DNA from: a virus
DNA: 20,000 nucleotides
Reading direction: 5' to 3' (one strand)
IMG/VR virus record: IMGVR_UViG_3300046542_000099
Span: 1-20,000 of that record
Under the pieces are notes generated by a model that was given only the letters and a program-made list of their open reading frames with translations, was not told where the DNA came from and did not search any database. The position numbers and the translations under genes were made by a program. Every line of letters begins with the position of its first letter. Position 1 is the first letter of the stretch. Below are positions 1-8,049 of this stretch, in pieces.

Positions 1-844
1 AGTTTGCCGCGTCCAGGTCGGCGGCCGTAAAACGGTCCGATGCCTTCCCGTAGCCCGTCACCAGGCGCTGGATCAGCTGCGCGCAGGTGTTCCTGTACCC
101 GCCCTGGCAGTCTCCCTGCACGGACGCGGCAATCTCGCCGCGCGTGCTGGTGTCAACGTCGGCGGCCAACCGGAATGTGCCGCGCGCGAGATCGAAGCTC
201 GGGAGCGACTCCTCGATGAGGGGCACACCGTTGTCACGTACCTCGATAATCCGCTCGACCACGCCACTGTGAACCTGGAATTCCAGGTTGGTCGGATCGG
301 TCAGCAGCGGCGTGACGTTGTGGCACTCGCCCAGGAGGACTGGGACCAGCGCATCGGCGCTTTGCGTCGTGCCGCCCAGCTTCGCCTCGGTGATCGGGGC
401 ATTCAGGCGCTGCAGCTTATCGCGCAACTTCAGGAGCAGCTTGTCCGGTCCGTTGGGAGCGATGTCGGCGATGATGCCGTTGAAGATCATGCGGAAGTCC
501 GCCCGCGCCCAGCGCACGTCGCCGATATACGCCTTGAACGGCCGGTTCGCCCACACGTAGTCTTTCCAGGCGTCGCGCTCGCCGTTGTAGTTGTCGATCT
601 CCACGTCGCCGGCCGACAGCGCGCCGTCGCCGGTCAGGGACAGCTGCTCGGTGAACAGCGTGCCGACGGTCGCGATCGGGCGGTAGTGGGTGTTGGCCGG
701 GGCGTCGGTCGGCGCGGTGTTGTACCCCTTGGTCGCCATGTAGATCACGGTCTCCACACCGGCGATCCGGGCAGTCGCCTCGATCAGCACCAGGCGGATC
801 GCGGCCGGACTCTTCAGCCATTCCAGGAATTGCGCATCGGTCAT
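1..844 (-). CDS. Phage tail protein downstream of tape measure (3' end outside window)
   Basis: The frame starts at an ATG at 844 (MTDAQFLEWLKSP) and stays open to the left edge, giving at least 281 residues. Its ATG overlaps the tape-measure stop as ATGA, so the two should be translationally coupled. The visible part looks like a soluble, beta-rich virion protein with no signal peptide or membrane segment. It contains the motifs VEIDNYNGERDAWKDYVW and FNGIIADI followed by a Leu/Lys-rich stretch. In siphoviruses of the B3/D3112 type the genes directly after the tape measure encode tail-tip and baseplate-like components, so a tail-tip role is the best inference. I do not recognise the exact family. 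The C-terminus, and therefore any hub or fibre domain, is not visible. Confidence 0.75.
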   Translation of the reverse strand, partial: MTDAQFLEWLKSPAAIRLVLIEATARIAGVETVIYMATKGYNTAPTDAPANTHYRPIATVGTLFTEQLSLTGDGALSAGDVEIDNYNGERDAWKDYVWANRPFKAYIGDVRWARADFRMIFNGIIADIAPNGPDKLLLKLRDKLQRLNAPITEAKLGGTTQSADALVPVLLGECHNVTPLLTDPTNLEFQVHSGVVERIIEVRDNGVPLIEESLPSFDLARGTFRLAADVDTSTRGEIAASVQGDCQGGYRNTCAQLIQRLVTGYGKASDRFTAADLDAAN

Positions 845-3800
845 ACTGGTATTACCCTCGTTTCACGTACTTGCCCCGCCTTTACCGACTCGACGGCGCG
901 GGCGATCTTTTCGGCGGACTGGTCTGCCGCCACCAGGGTGGCCTCGGCCAGATCGCCGGTCTGGCGCTCGGCGTCGCCACGGAACCCCCGCAGCTCGTCG
1001 ACCAGCCCCTGGCGCTCGGCGCGCAGGGACTTGATCTCGGAGACGAGGGACGCCATCGGGAGGGTGCCCATCGCCCGGTAGTCGATCGCCTCCCGGGCGG
1101 TAAGCACTGCCTCATCCTCGTGCAGCTCGGCGATGTAGCCATCGAACGGCACCCGTGCGAGCCCGTTGGCGTGTGAGCCATGGACGCGCTGGTATTCGTC
1201 ACTACGGGAGAACCAGCTCGCGATTTCCGTGATGCTCATCCCGTTGGCCATGTTCTGTTGCCAGTACTGCAGGCCAGCCTCGTCTGCCTGGCGGCCCAGC
1301 ATGTTTTGATAGAGGGACTGCAACGAGGCGGTCTGAGCCGTATTCACCACGCCGGCACCGGACGCCCCCAAGGCAACCCCCAGGTTATTGATCGCCTCCG
1401 TGACCGTCTGCACGGCCGACTTCACCTCGAGCAAGCCGGACACCTGCTGCTGCAGGGCTGCCAGGCTCGCCTCGCCCACGTCGACCTGCTTCTCGGCCCA
1501 GCCGATCGCCTCCTCGGTCGCGGCCTGGGCGTAGGCGAAGTCGCGCTGATAGGCAGCGCCGCTGGCGTTGGCAGTCTTGGATGCGTTCAGGAAGGCGGTG
1601 TAGGCATCCTGGAAGCGCCCTTGGGCGTCCACGTCACCCTTGCGCGCGGCGCCCAATGTCGCCTCGAATTGCGCCCTGGCCTCGGCGTATTTCTGCTGCG
1701 GCGTCAAAGGCGACAGGTCACCCAGCAGGCTCTTGTCGTGCAGAGCACGCAGGCTCTTGGCGAAGGTGGCCAACCGATCCTGGGTGGCTTTGATTGCATC
1801 GGCCTCGCGCTCGTAGGCCTCGGTAATTGCGGTTCGGGCGTCCAGCACCTTGGTCGCGGCCTTCTCCTGGTCGGCCTGCGCCTTCGTCGCCGCCTGCACC
1901 TGGTCGAACAGCGCGCGGTTGCTCTCATCGAGCGCGTCGCGACGCTTCTGCAGCAGTTCGGCTTCCGAAAACGTCAACTCGTCGAGCTGCTGCAGCAATT
2001 CCGCGCGCTCGGCCTGGATATCCGCTTGCGAGCGCAATGCGGCCGTCGTCGCTTCGATGGCCGGATGTACCTGCGCGAAGGCCTCAGCGAGTGCCATCAG
2101 CGAGTCAAACTCGCGCGCGCCCGCTTCGGTGAGGATCGCGCCGGACGACACCAGCTGGTCGATGTGCGCCTTGAACTGCTCGCGGTTCGTGATCGACGCC
2201 AGGCCCAGGCCTGCCATCGCTTCGGTGACGGCTTTGCTCACCGGTGCCAAACGTTCCGCCTCGGTTAGAAAGTTCTGCGCGTAGGTGGCCGCCTGCTGGC
2301 CCAGAACGTCGGCGCCGCCGGCCAAGTCGACCAGCCGCTGGCGTGCCTGGGTCGAAGCAAGCCCCACGTCGCCGAACACGTCGACCGCGCTCTTGCCGAG
2401 CATCTGGGCCATCAGATTGGTGGCCTGGAAGTTCCCCATCAACCGCTGCAGCGTGGCTGCCGTGGTCTCGCCAACCCTGGAGAACTCGGCGACGTTCGGC
2501 ATGACCAGCTTGACCATCGTGTCCGAGATACCGGCGAAAAAGTCGGTGATCGCCTTTTCGTTGGCCGCCTTATCGCTCGTCAGCGCGATGTTGAACGTAG
2601 TCTGGAAGTTGTCGATCGCGTCGCTCGACACCCCGAGCGTTTCGGCCGCCAGGTGCGCCGAGGCGCGGATCGCCAGGAACGCTTGCCCGAGCTGGCTGGC
2701 GGTTTGCGCGTCGAAGTCCTTGCGAACGGGCGTGTTCCGGTCGCTGCTAAACCACCCGCCGTCCTGGTGCTCGGTCGCGTACGTCTGGCCGCCGGCCCCG
2801 GTCCCGTTGAGCCAGCCCGTCATGCCTTGGTTCTGGATCTCGGTCGCCCCGTGGCCGAAGGCGCGGTTGGCGAGACCACCGAGGGCGCCGCCGATGAGCG
2901 CGCCGATGGCAGTGCCCAGGACCGGCACGAACGAGCCGACCGCCGCACCGATGGCGGTACCCGTGTTCACCACCGCTTGCCCGTGGTCGCCGATGCCGTA
3001 ACCGCCCGACAGGGCGTTGCCGATATAGTGCCCGCCGAGCAGGCCGGCGCCGATGCTGGCGGCCGAGCCGAGCGCTGCGCCGGTGGCGCTGGCGCCGGTG
3101 CTGCCGATCGTGCCCGGGCCGAACATGCTGGCGATCGAGTCGTAGCCACCCGCAACCGAGGAGGCGATCTTGTCGAAGCCGCCACTGACCATCTTGTACA
3201 GGTTAGACGCGGCCTGCGCCGCGCCGACCAGGTTTCCGCCCCCTGCGGACGAGGTCTCACCGCCCAAGGCGGCCTGAACCGTACTGCCGGAGATCGTGCC
3301 GGCCATGCTGGTCATGACCTGCACGACGTATTTCTTGATGAACGTCTGGTAGAGCGCATCCGCGAGGGACGCTTTCAGGGTGCTGGCGAGCGAGGTCGAG
3401 AACGACTTCCAGGCGTCGTGCCCGTGCTCCAGCATGTTGCGGAACCCTTCCCGGAAGTCGCCGTCCAGGTTGTTGATGATTCCCTTCCAGCGGTCCACCA
3501 CCGGAGCCAGCTGCCGGTTGGCGTACCACTCGTCGAACTGGGCCTGCAGCTGCCGCTGCGCCTCGGTTCCCTCACCGGCAAGCTTGATCCGCTCGCGCCA
3601 CAGGTCGGCGTCGATCTGCAGGAGCCGCGCCGAGCGGGTCGCTTCGTCCGCGATGGAGTCCGCCGCGAACTTGCGATTCTCCTGGCGCAACTGCTCCGCG
3701 CCGGCCAGCGCCTGGCGCTCGCCCATGATTGCGGCAATATTGTCCTTGCGCGCGACGGCCGCCTGCTCCAGGTCGGCGATTTCCTGCGCGGTGAACGCAT

Positions 3801-5916
3801 GCCCTTGCTTCTGCCAGTTGAGCATGAACTGGCGCAGCTCGGCCTCGACCTTGAGCTGCTCCGCCGATATCTTGCGGGCCTCGGCCGACTGGCCGAACAG
3901 GGCCGCCTCGTCGGCCAGCGCCGATCGCTCGGTCCTGGTGGCGTTCTCCCACGCCTTCGCCTGGTCCGCGATCGCCTTGGTCGCCGCAAACGCGTATTCG
4001 TTCAGGGTGTTCTGAGCTGCCTGGATCACGCCCTTGCGGCGGGCCTCCAGCTCGGCGAGCTGGCCGAGGTACTTCTTGCGCTCGGCGAGGTCGGCCTTGC
4101 CTCCTGCGAGGTCCGCCTTCTTCCGGACGGCCGCCTCCTCGGCAGCCAGGTCCTGCAGTTGCAGGTCCCGCTTTGCAACGACAAACGCGGCGTCGCTCAC
4201 CAGCTGCTGCTTGTGACGGCTCTCCAGGTCGGCCAGGCTGTTGGCGGCCGCTTGCTTTTCCAGACCGCGCTGGGCGTCCATCCCGGCCAACACCACATTG
4301 TTGAGGTCACTGTACTGCTTGCGGATCGCGGCGAGCCGACTGTCGATCTCGGCCTGGGGGATGCCTGCAGCCTTACCCTCGTTGCGGGCCTTGGTCAGAT
4401 CGCGCTCAAGCTGGGCCGCGCGCGACAAGTACTTGTCACCGCCCTCAAGCCATTTTTTGCGGGCCTCGTCCGCCTGGGCGGCTTCCGCCTGCGCCCTGGC
4501 TGATTCCCTCGCCGCGTCGCCGCGCGCGCGCAGCGTGTTGATCTGGCGGTTGTTGAGGTCGAGCTCGGCCTGCAGGGCGGCGATGTTGTTGCCGAGGCCA
4601 CGGGCCTGTGCACGGTGCAGGTTCTCCTCGATCCGGGTCCGCTCATCGAGCAGCGTATTGATCTTCTCGAAGTTCGACTTGTCGCGGCCGCCGGCGAATT
4701 CGATGACCGCGTCGACGGCGCCCGAAGCGGCGTTCTTGATCCGAAGCCAGCCGCGCTCCCAATCGGTCAAGCTGTCGAGCACCTTCTGCCGTTGCGCATC
4801 GATCCCGTCGGCGTAGGCTTTCTGCGCCACTTCGGCCGCCGCGGCGGCCTTGCCCTGGTCCTGCAGCGCCTTGACCTGGGCATAGGTCGCCGCCGTGATG
4901 GAGTGGTACTTGTCGTTGATCTTGTCCAGGGCGGCCAGCGGCGACTTGCCCAGTTCGGCAAAGTCGGCGGCCGTCTCGGCGATGCTACGGCCGACAACAC
5001 GCTCCGCCCCGACTGCCGTCGCCGCGAACTGCTTCATGTTGTCGATCGAGACCTGCCCGGTGCTCACCAGCGCAGTGATTGCGCCAGCAGCCTCGCGCTG
5101 CGAACCCGCTACCTGGCCGACTTCCCGGGCCACGTCGGCGAGCTGCTCAGCGGTCGCGCCGGCCACGTTGCCGCTTAACGCCAGGGAGCGCGCATACGCC
5201 GAAGACTCATCAGCGCCTACTTTGTAAGCAAATGCCAGCCCGGCCGCCACCGCAGTCGCAGCCGCGAACGGGGTGATCAGGCCTAGCACGTAAGAGCCGA
5301 GGCCGCGGGCAGCGGCGCCGATGCTGCCGAACGAGTCGCGCAGTTGGCCACCCTGCTGCAGCATGACAGTCAGCGGCGCCTGCCCGCCCTGGAGCGAGGT
5401 GACGATGTCGGTGACTTGCGCCGGCACCTGGCGCATAGCGTTGTTCAGTTGGGCGGTGCTTGCGCCGAGCTGCTGAACTGAACCTGTCGTGTTCCGGGTC
5501 GCCTCCTGCACCGCGCGGTGGCGCCCTGCGACGTTGTCGAGCTGGACGGCCTGGGACCGGCTTGTATCGGTCAGGTTCGCCTGGGCGGCCTGCAGGGCTG
5601 CGCTGCTCGCTGCCTGGCTGGTCTGAGCCGACTGGACGGCCTGGCTGGTGCGCTGGGCGGTCGCGCCCAGCTGGGTCGTCGACGCGGCGACCTGGTCGAC
5701 CGCCTGCGCCGTAGCGTGGCTCGCAGCCTGGGCTGCCTGCATGGCCGCCGTGTTGACCGTCTGGCGGGCCTGCGTCGACTGGACCGCGTCGCCGGCACGA
5801 TCGGCCGCACTGCCCAGGCGGTCGAGGGAGGCCGCAACCTGGTCGACCGCATCCGCCGAGGCACGATTGCCGTTGACGTTGATACGGATTCCATACTCGA
5901 CCTGGTTGTTGCTCAT
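841..5916 (-). CDS. Tail length tape measure protein (lambda gpH-like), with C-terminal DUF4214-like segment
   Basis: This is the longest frame, 1691 residues. It sets tail length and is thought to be ejected with the DNA. Residues 24-121 hold two copies of a 49-residue Ala/Gln-rich unit beginning VDQVAAS. Residues about 135-430 resemble the prophage tail length tape measure domain, including VPAQVTDIVTSLQGGQAP near 163 and a hydrophobic helix near 199-225. Long charged coiled-coil stretches follow, then a Gly/Ala-rich hydrophobic region about two thirds along. Residues about 1532-1580 (LYQNMLGRQADEAGLQYW) look like a DUF4214 unit. The segment ANGLARVPFDGYIAELHEDE after it is a usual tape-measure C-terminal motif. 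ATG at 5916 lies 14 nt after the preceding stop, with a modest GGGA Shine-Dalgarno. The large size agrees with a long non-contractile tail. Confidence 0.95.
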   Translation of the reverse strand: MSNNQVEYGIRINVNGNRASADAVDQVAASLDRLGSAADRAGDAVQSTQARQTVNTAAMQAAQAASHATAQAVDQVAASTTQLGATAQRTSQAVQSAQTSQAASSAALQAAQANLTDTSRSQAVQLDNVAGRHRAVQEATRNTTGSVQQLGASTAQLNNAMRQVPAQVTDIVTSLQGGQAPLTVMLQQGGQLRDSFGSIGAAARGLGSYVLGLITPFAAATAVAAGLAFAYKVGADESSAYARSLALSGNVAGATAEQLADVAREVGQVAGSQREAAGAITALVSTGQVSIDNMKQFAATAVGAERVVGRSIAETAADFAELGKSPLAALDKINDKYHSITAATYAQVKALQDQGKAAAAAEVAQKAYADGIDAQRQKVLDSLTDWERGWLRIKNAASGAVDAVIEFAGGRDKSNFEKINTLLDERTRIEENLHRAQARGLGNNIAALQAELDLNNRQINTLRARGDAARESARAQAEAAQADEARKKWLEGGDKYLSRAAQLERDLTKARNEGKAAGIPQAEIDSRLAAIRKQYSDLNNVVLAGMDAQRGLEKQAAANSLADLESRHKQQLVSDAAFVVAKRDLQLQDLAAEEAAVRKKADLAGGKADLAERKKYLGQLAELEARRKGVIQAAQNTLNEYAFAATKAIADQAKAWENATRTERSALADEAALFGQSAEARKISAEQLKVEAELRQFMLNWQKQGHAFTAQEIADLEQAAVARKDNIAAIMGERQALAGAEQLRQENRKFAADSIADEATRSARLLQIDADLWRERIKLAGEGTEAQRQLQAQFDEWYANRQLAPVVDRWKGIINNLDGDFREGFRNMLEHGHDAWKSFSTSLASTLKASLADALYQTFIKKYVVQVMTSMAGTISGSTVQAALGGETSSAGGGNLVGAAQAASNLYKMVSGGFDKIASSVAGGYDSIASMFGPGTIGSTGASATGAALGSAASIGAGLLGGHYIGNALSGGYGIGDHGQAVVNTGTAIGAAVGSFVPVLGTAIGALIGGALGGLANRAFGHGATEIQNQGMTGWLNGTGAGGQTYATEHQDGGWFSSDRNTPVRKDFDAQTASQLGQAFLAIRASAHLAAETLGVSSDAIDNFQTTFNIALTSDKAANEKAITDFFAGISDTMVKLVMPNVAEFSRVGETTAATLQRLMGNFQATNLMAQMLGKSAVDVFGDVGLASTQARQRLVDLAGGADVLGQQAATYAQNFLTEAERLAPVSKAVTEAMAGLGLASITNREQFKAHIDQLVSSGAILTEAGAREFDSLMALAEAFAQVHPAIEATTAALRSQADIQAERAELLQQLDELTFSEAELLQKRRDALDESNRALFDQVQAATKAQADQEKAATKVLDARTAITEAYEREADAIKATQDRLATFAKSLRALHDKSLLGDLSPLTPQQKYAEARAQFEATLGAARKGDVDAQGRFQDAYTAFLNASKTANASGAAYQRDFAYAQAATEEAIGWAEKQVDVGEASLAALQQQVSGLLEVKSAVQTVTEAINNLGVALGASGAGVVNTAQTASLQSLYQNMLGRQADEAGLQYWQQNMANGMSITEIASWFSRSDEYQRVHGSHANGLARVPFDGYIAELHEDEAVLTAREAIDYRAMGTLPMASLVSEIKSLRAERQGLVDELRGFRGDAERQTGDLAEATLVAADQSAEKIARAVESVKAGQVRETRVIPV
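5554..5847 (-). repeat. Tandem 49-residue (147-bp) duplication in tape measure N-terminus
   Basis: Two diverged in-frame copies begin at residues 24 and 73 of the tape measure. Both start VDQVAAS, continue with a LGxxAxRxxxAVQS segment and end with ALQAAQA or AMQAAQA. The spacing is 49 residues. It is a protein-level duplication; the DNA copies have diverged. Confidence 0.7.
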
Positions 5917-5930
5917 GTATTAGCTGTCCC

Positions 5931-6368
5931 TTACCGTGAATTCCTGGCTGCTGCCTTGGCGGCCTCCAGTTCCTCTTGCCGCTTGCGCCGGCGCGCCGCG
6001 CGGGCCGCGTTCATCACTCTCATGGCCGCGTCTTCCATCGCCTCAAGGTCGGCGATGACCTCGGGCCACTTGCGACGCGCGATTCCGTTGGTGTTGCGGA
6101 GAATCCCCTCGATGTTCGGCCACCAGATACCCGTCCTGACCAGCTCGCCATCCGGGGCGGCGACAATGTTCCATTTGCTGTGGAGCCGGAGGAAGAGTCG
6201 CAGGGTGGGCCAGTTGTCGGGCCAGATTTCGTACCGCTCCTCCTCGACATCGCTCTCCCTAGGCGCTTCCGCAATCTCGTCGGCCAGACCGAGGAGCTCC
6301 ATGTCGTCGGCCAGCTCGTCGCTGACCGCGCGGGGGCCGGTCGGGTTGTCGTTCGCGCCGCCGATCAC
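5931..6368 (-). CDS. DUF1799-like tail assembly protein, probably made as a -1 frameshift fusion (gpGT-like)
   Basis: The stand-alone frame from a GTG at 6368 would give 145 residues. The same frame is open upstream to the slippery site at 6398, adding LEGAAEWWGR, so a -1 shift from the preceding chaperone gives a fusion of about 276 residues. There is no convincing Shine-Dalgarno before the GTG, which also supports frameshifting as the main route. The middle of the protein (EIWPDNWPTLRLFLRL) resembles DUF1799 phage proteins; the C-terminus is a basic Ala/Arg-rich helix. In lambda the corresponding GT product helps load tail tube protein on the tape measure. The position between the chaperone and the tape measure fits that role exactly. 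The DUF1799 assignment is from memory of the family pattern. Confidence 0.85.
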   Translation of the reverse strand: MIGGANDNPTGPRAVSDELADDMELLGLADEIAEAPRESDVEEERYEIWPDNWPTLRLFLRLHSKWNIVAAPDGELVRTGIWWPNIEGILRNTNGIARRKWPEVIADLEAMEDAAMRVMNAARAARRRKRQEELEAAKAAARNSR

Positions 6369-6391
6369 CCGGCCCCACCACTCTGCGGCGC
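6333..6391 (-). promoter_or_regulatory. Possible H-type RNA pseudoknot stimulating -1 frameshift
   Basis: Read as minus-strand RNA, stem 1 pairs GCGCCGC (6391-6385) with GCGGCGC (6361-6355). Its loop contains GGGGCCGG (6376-6369), which pairs with CCGGCCCC (6340-6333) downstream of stem 1, giving crossed stems of 7 and 8 bp. Stem 1 begins 6 nt after the slippery heptamer, a normal spacing. This is a hand-made fold in GC-rich DNA, so chance complementarity is possible. Confidence 0.5.
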
Positions 6392-6394
6392 CTT

Positions 6395-6760
6395 CTAGTT
6401 TTTTCGCTTGCTCGTCTGGATCGAGTCGAAGAAGGCTTTCACCAACCGTGGGCGGGTTGGGTAGATGTCCAGAAGCGTCGCCAGATTCTCTTCGTTGAAC
6501 TCCTGGGGCTGGTCTTGCCCGTCCAGCACATCTTCCCAGCCGTCCATGACTTCACGCAGCAGCGCGTCGTCGCTCAGCAGTTCTTCGCCATCCTTGAGCT
6601 GCAGGGCGTTGAGGCGGCGGTGGATCTCGTCCAGCTCGGCTTGCGTCTTGCGCTTGAACCGTGCTTTGAAAATGTGTTTGATGGTCTTGCCGCCCCCGTT
6701 CGGCACTTCGACTTCGACGGGTTGGAGGTAGGTCTGGCTGACGCTTCCAATTTTGAACAT
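6395..6760 (-). CDS. Tail assembly chaperone, short form (lambda gpG-like)
   Basis: A 121-residue acidic protein starting MFKIGSVSQTYLQPVEVEVP. It has a beta-rich N-terminus with the basic stretch KHIFKARFKRKTQAE, followed by an acidic helical part (LDEIHRRLNALQLKDGEELL) and FNEENLATLLDIYPTRPRLV. The layout is that of siphovirus tail assembly chaperones, which bind the tape measure in the cytoplasm and are absent from the finished virion. The ATG at 6760 has a GAGG about 8 nt upstream. It lies between tail tube and tape measure and ends in a slippery sequence (KRKN, then TAG), which is the hallmark of this gene. Family assignment rests on position, size and the frameshift more than on a sharp motif. 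Confidence 0.9.
   Translation of the reverse strand: MFKIGSVSQTYLQPVEVEVPNGGGKTIKHIFKARFKRKTQAELDEIHRRLNALQLKDGEELLSDDALLREVMDGWEDVLDGQDQPQEFNEENLATLLDIYPTRPRLVKAFFDSIQTSKRKN
6398..6404 (-). other. Programmed -1 ribosomal frameshift slippery site A AAA AAC
   Basis: The minus-strand sequence is CGA AAA AAC TAG in the chaperone frame. The heptamer A AAA AAC fits the canonical X XXY YYZ pattern in the correct phase, immediately before the TAG stop at 6397-6395. A -1 slip continues as CTA GAA GGC and enters the downstream DUF1799-like frame without a stop. Confidence 0.88.
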
Positions 6761-6797
6761 CTTGTTTCCCTCTATATATATTAGGCAGGTGGTGGAA

Positions 6798-6817
6798 CTG
6801 CTCCCTTCCGGGAGCAG
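6798..6817 (-). terminator. Stem-loop after tail tube gene (attenuator or RNA-stabilising hairpin)
   Basis: A perfect 8-bp inverted repeat, CTGCTCCC and GGGAGCAG, encloses a 4-base loop that reads GGAA (a GNRA tetraloop) in the minus-strand RNA. It begins 4 nt after the tail tube TAA. No U-run follows, so it is more likely a partial terminator or a 3'-end stabiliser that sets a high tube-to-chaperone ratio than a full terminator. Confidence 0.55.
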
Positions 6818-6821
6818 TGAA

Positions 6822-7769
6822 TTACAGGCAGGTCAATGCAATTTCGTCATTACCTGCTACCGGCGCCGGCTCCAAGGTCAGCTTGTAGGCGGCCATCCCC
6901 TCGACCTGGTCGTAGGCGACGTTGGCGATACGGGCTTGCAGATCGACCTTGGTTTTTTTGCCGGCGACGCTGCCGTGCGTTGCACTGATGGGCACAATGG
7001 CGTTGCTCTCGGCAATGGCGAACGGGTTGAAGGTCGCCAGGTCCGGGGCGAGCACGGTCACCGAGGCGCTTGGCGAGCGATCGCTGAGCACGATTTCCTT
7101 CTGCGGCCCAGGGAGGTCGATCCGGCTGACTTTCTGGCCGAAGTCCCAATCCAGCGCCGACCAGGACAGCGCCACGCCGTTAATCGATGCAGGTCCGGTA
7201 TTGACGCTATTAACGCCTTCCTCGACCGGCCAGCCGGTCCGGGTTACGGTGGGCATGGTGCCGGTGGCCGGGGTGACGTACAGGGCGTCGAAGTCGAAGC
7301 TGAGCTTCGGCGTACCCTTGGTAGCCATGCTGGCCTTCGCGTTACCGCGCATGCCCAGGAGCTTGTGCAGCACGCCGTCGATGTTCAGGTAGCCGACGAC
7401 GCTCGGGTAGGCGGACGACACCAGGTTATAGGCGACCGACGTACCGGCGGTCACGGTGGAGGCCGTGCCGGCCGCGAGCATGGCCGCATTCCACTTGGGC
7501 GCCGTGCCGATGGCTGTCCCTGGGATCATGGCCACGTCGAACGAGAGTTTCGCCCAGAAGCCGACCAGGACGCTGCCGGCGTTGCCCGCGTAGGGCAGTT
7601 CAATGTCGCGCTGGACCTTGTCGGCGTCGATCGGCGTCAGCTGGATGTTGCGCGCCTCGATCCAGTCGGCCGCGCCGCTCGGGGTCGAGTCGACGCCGTA
7701 ACTGGTTTCCAGCTTGAGCAGGAGAGCCTTCAGGCGCCACTTGCGCGGGGAGGTAATGAGGTTAGCCAC
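6822..7769 (-). CDS. Tail tube (major tail) protein
   Basis: A 315-residue beta-rich protein starting (GTG) ANLITSPRKWRLKALLLKLE. The pattern YGVDSTPSGAADWIEARNI near the N-terminus, PYAGNAGSV, and later strands such as KLSFDFDALYVTP match the tail tube subunit of Mu-like siphophages, which stacks into rings around the tape measure. There is no signal peptide or membrane segment. The GTG start is preceded by a strong GGGAGG Shine-Dalgarno at good spacing and overlaps the end of the preceding small gene by 8 nt. The gene is followed directly by a stable stem-loop. The family name rests on recognition of general pattern and position; the structural role is fairly sure. Confidence 0.88.
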   Translation of the reverse strand: MANLITSPRKWRLKALLLKLETSYGVDSTPSGAADWIEARNIQLTPIDADKVQRDIELPYAGNAGSVLVGFWAKLSFDVAMIPGTAIGTAPKWNAAMLAAGTASTVTAGTSVAYNLVSSAYPSVVGYLNIDGVLHKLLGMRGNAKASMATKGTPKLSFDFDALYVTPATGTMPTVTRTGWPVEEGVNSVNTGPASINGVALSWSALDWDFGQKVSRIDLPGPQKEIVLSDRSPSASVTVLAPDLATFNPFAIAESNAIVPISATHGSVAGKKTKVDLQARIANVAYDQVEGMAAYKLTLEPAPVAGNDEIALTCL

Positions 7770-8049
7770 GTGCGCCTCCCTTCTTTACGGTGGTGGTGGC
7801 AATGGCGACCGCAGGGGCTTCACCTGCAACGGCGAGGACGGCTTCTGCCTGGGCAGTGGCCGGGGCTACCTCGGCTACTAGCGCAGCAGCCGGGACGCCT
7901 GCCGGCGCCGGTGCTTCGCCCACGCGGGTGCGGGTGCCGGTGGCCGGGTCGTAGATGAACTGTCCACCCGTGCCCCACTCGGGGCAGCTGGTGAAGTCCT
8001 TCAGGGCATGTGGTGCCGCTGGCTGGACGTCGGTGTTGTCTGTACTCAC
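7762..8049 (-). CDS. Small Ala/Val-rich phage protein of unknown function
   Basis: A 95-residue protein from GTG at 8049 (VSTDNTDVQPAAPHALKDF), with AGGAG 7-8 nt upstream. The GTG overlaps the upstream TGA as GTGA, and its own TAA overlaps the start of the tail tube gene, so both ends are coupled. The N-terminal half contains TSCPEWGTGGQFIYDPATG; the C-terminal half is low-complexity Ala/Val/Pro ending in a basic KKGGARG tail. Such short frames are common between gp37-like and tube genes in Mu-like phages, where Mu has gp38, but I cannot show homology. It may be a minor virion or assembly protein. The start-stop overlaps and the good ribosome binding site make the gene itself credible. Confidence 0.72.
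   Translation of the reverse strand: MSTDNTDVQPAAPHALKDFTSCPEWGTGGQFIYDPATGTRTRVGEAPAPAGVPAAALVAEVAPATAQAEAVLAVAGEAPAVAIATTTVKKGGARG

Noticed and set aside
2653-4503. 616-residue plus-strand frame opposite the tape measure
   Set aside because: Composition is Arg/Gly/Leu/His-rich without domain pattern; it is an antisense shadow of a GC-rich, codon-biased gene whose own frame is clearly recognisable.
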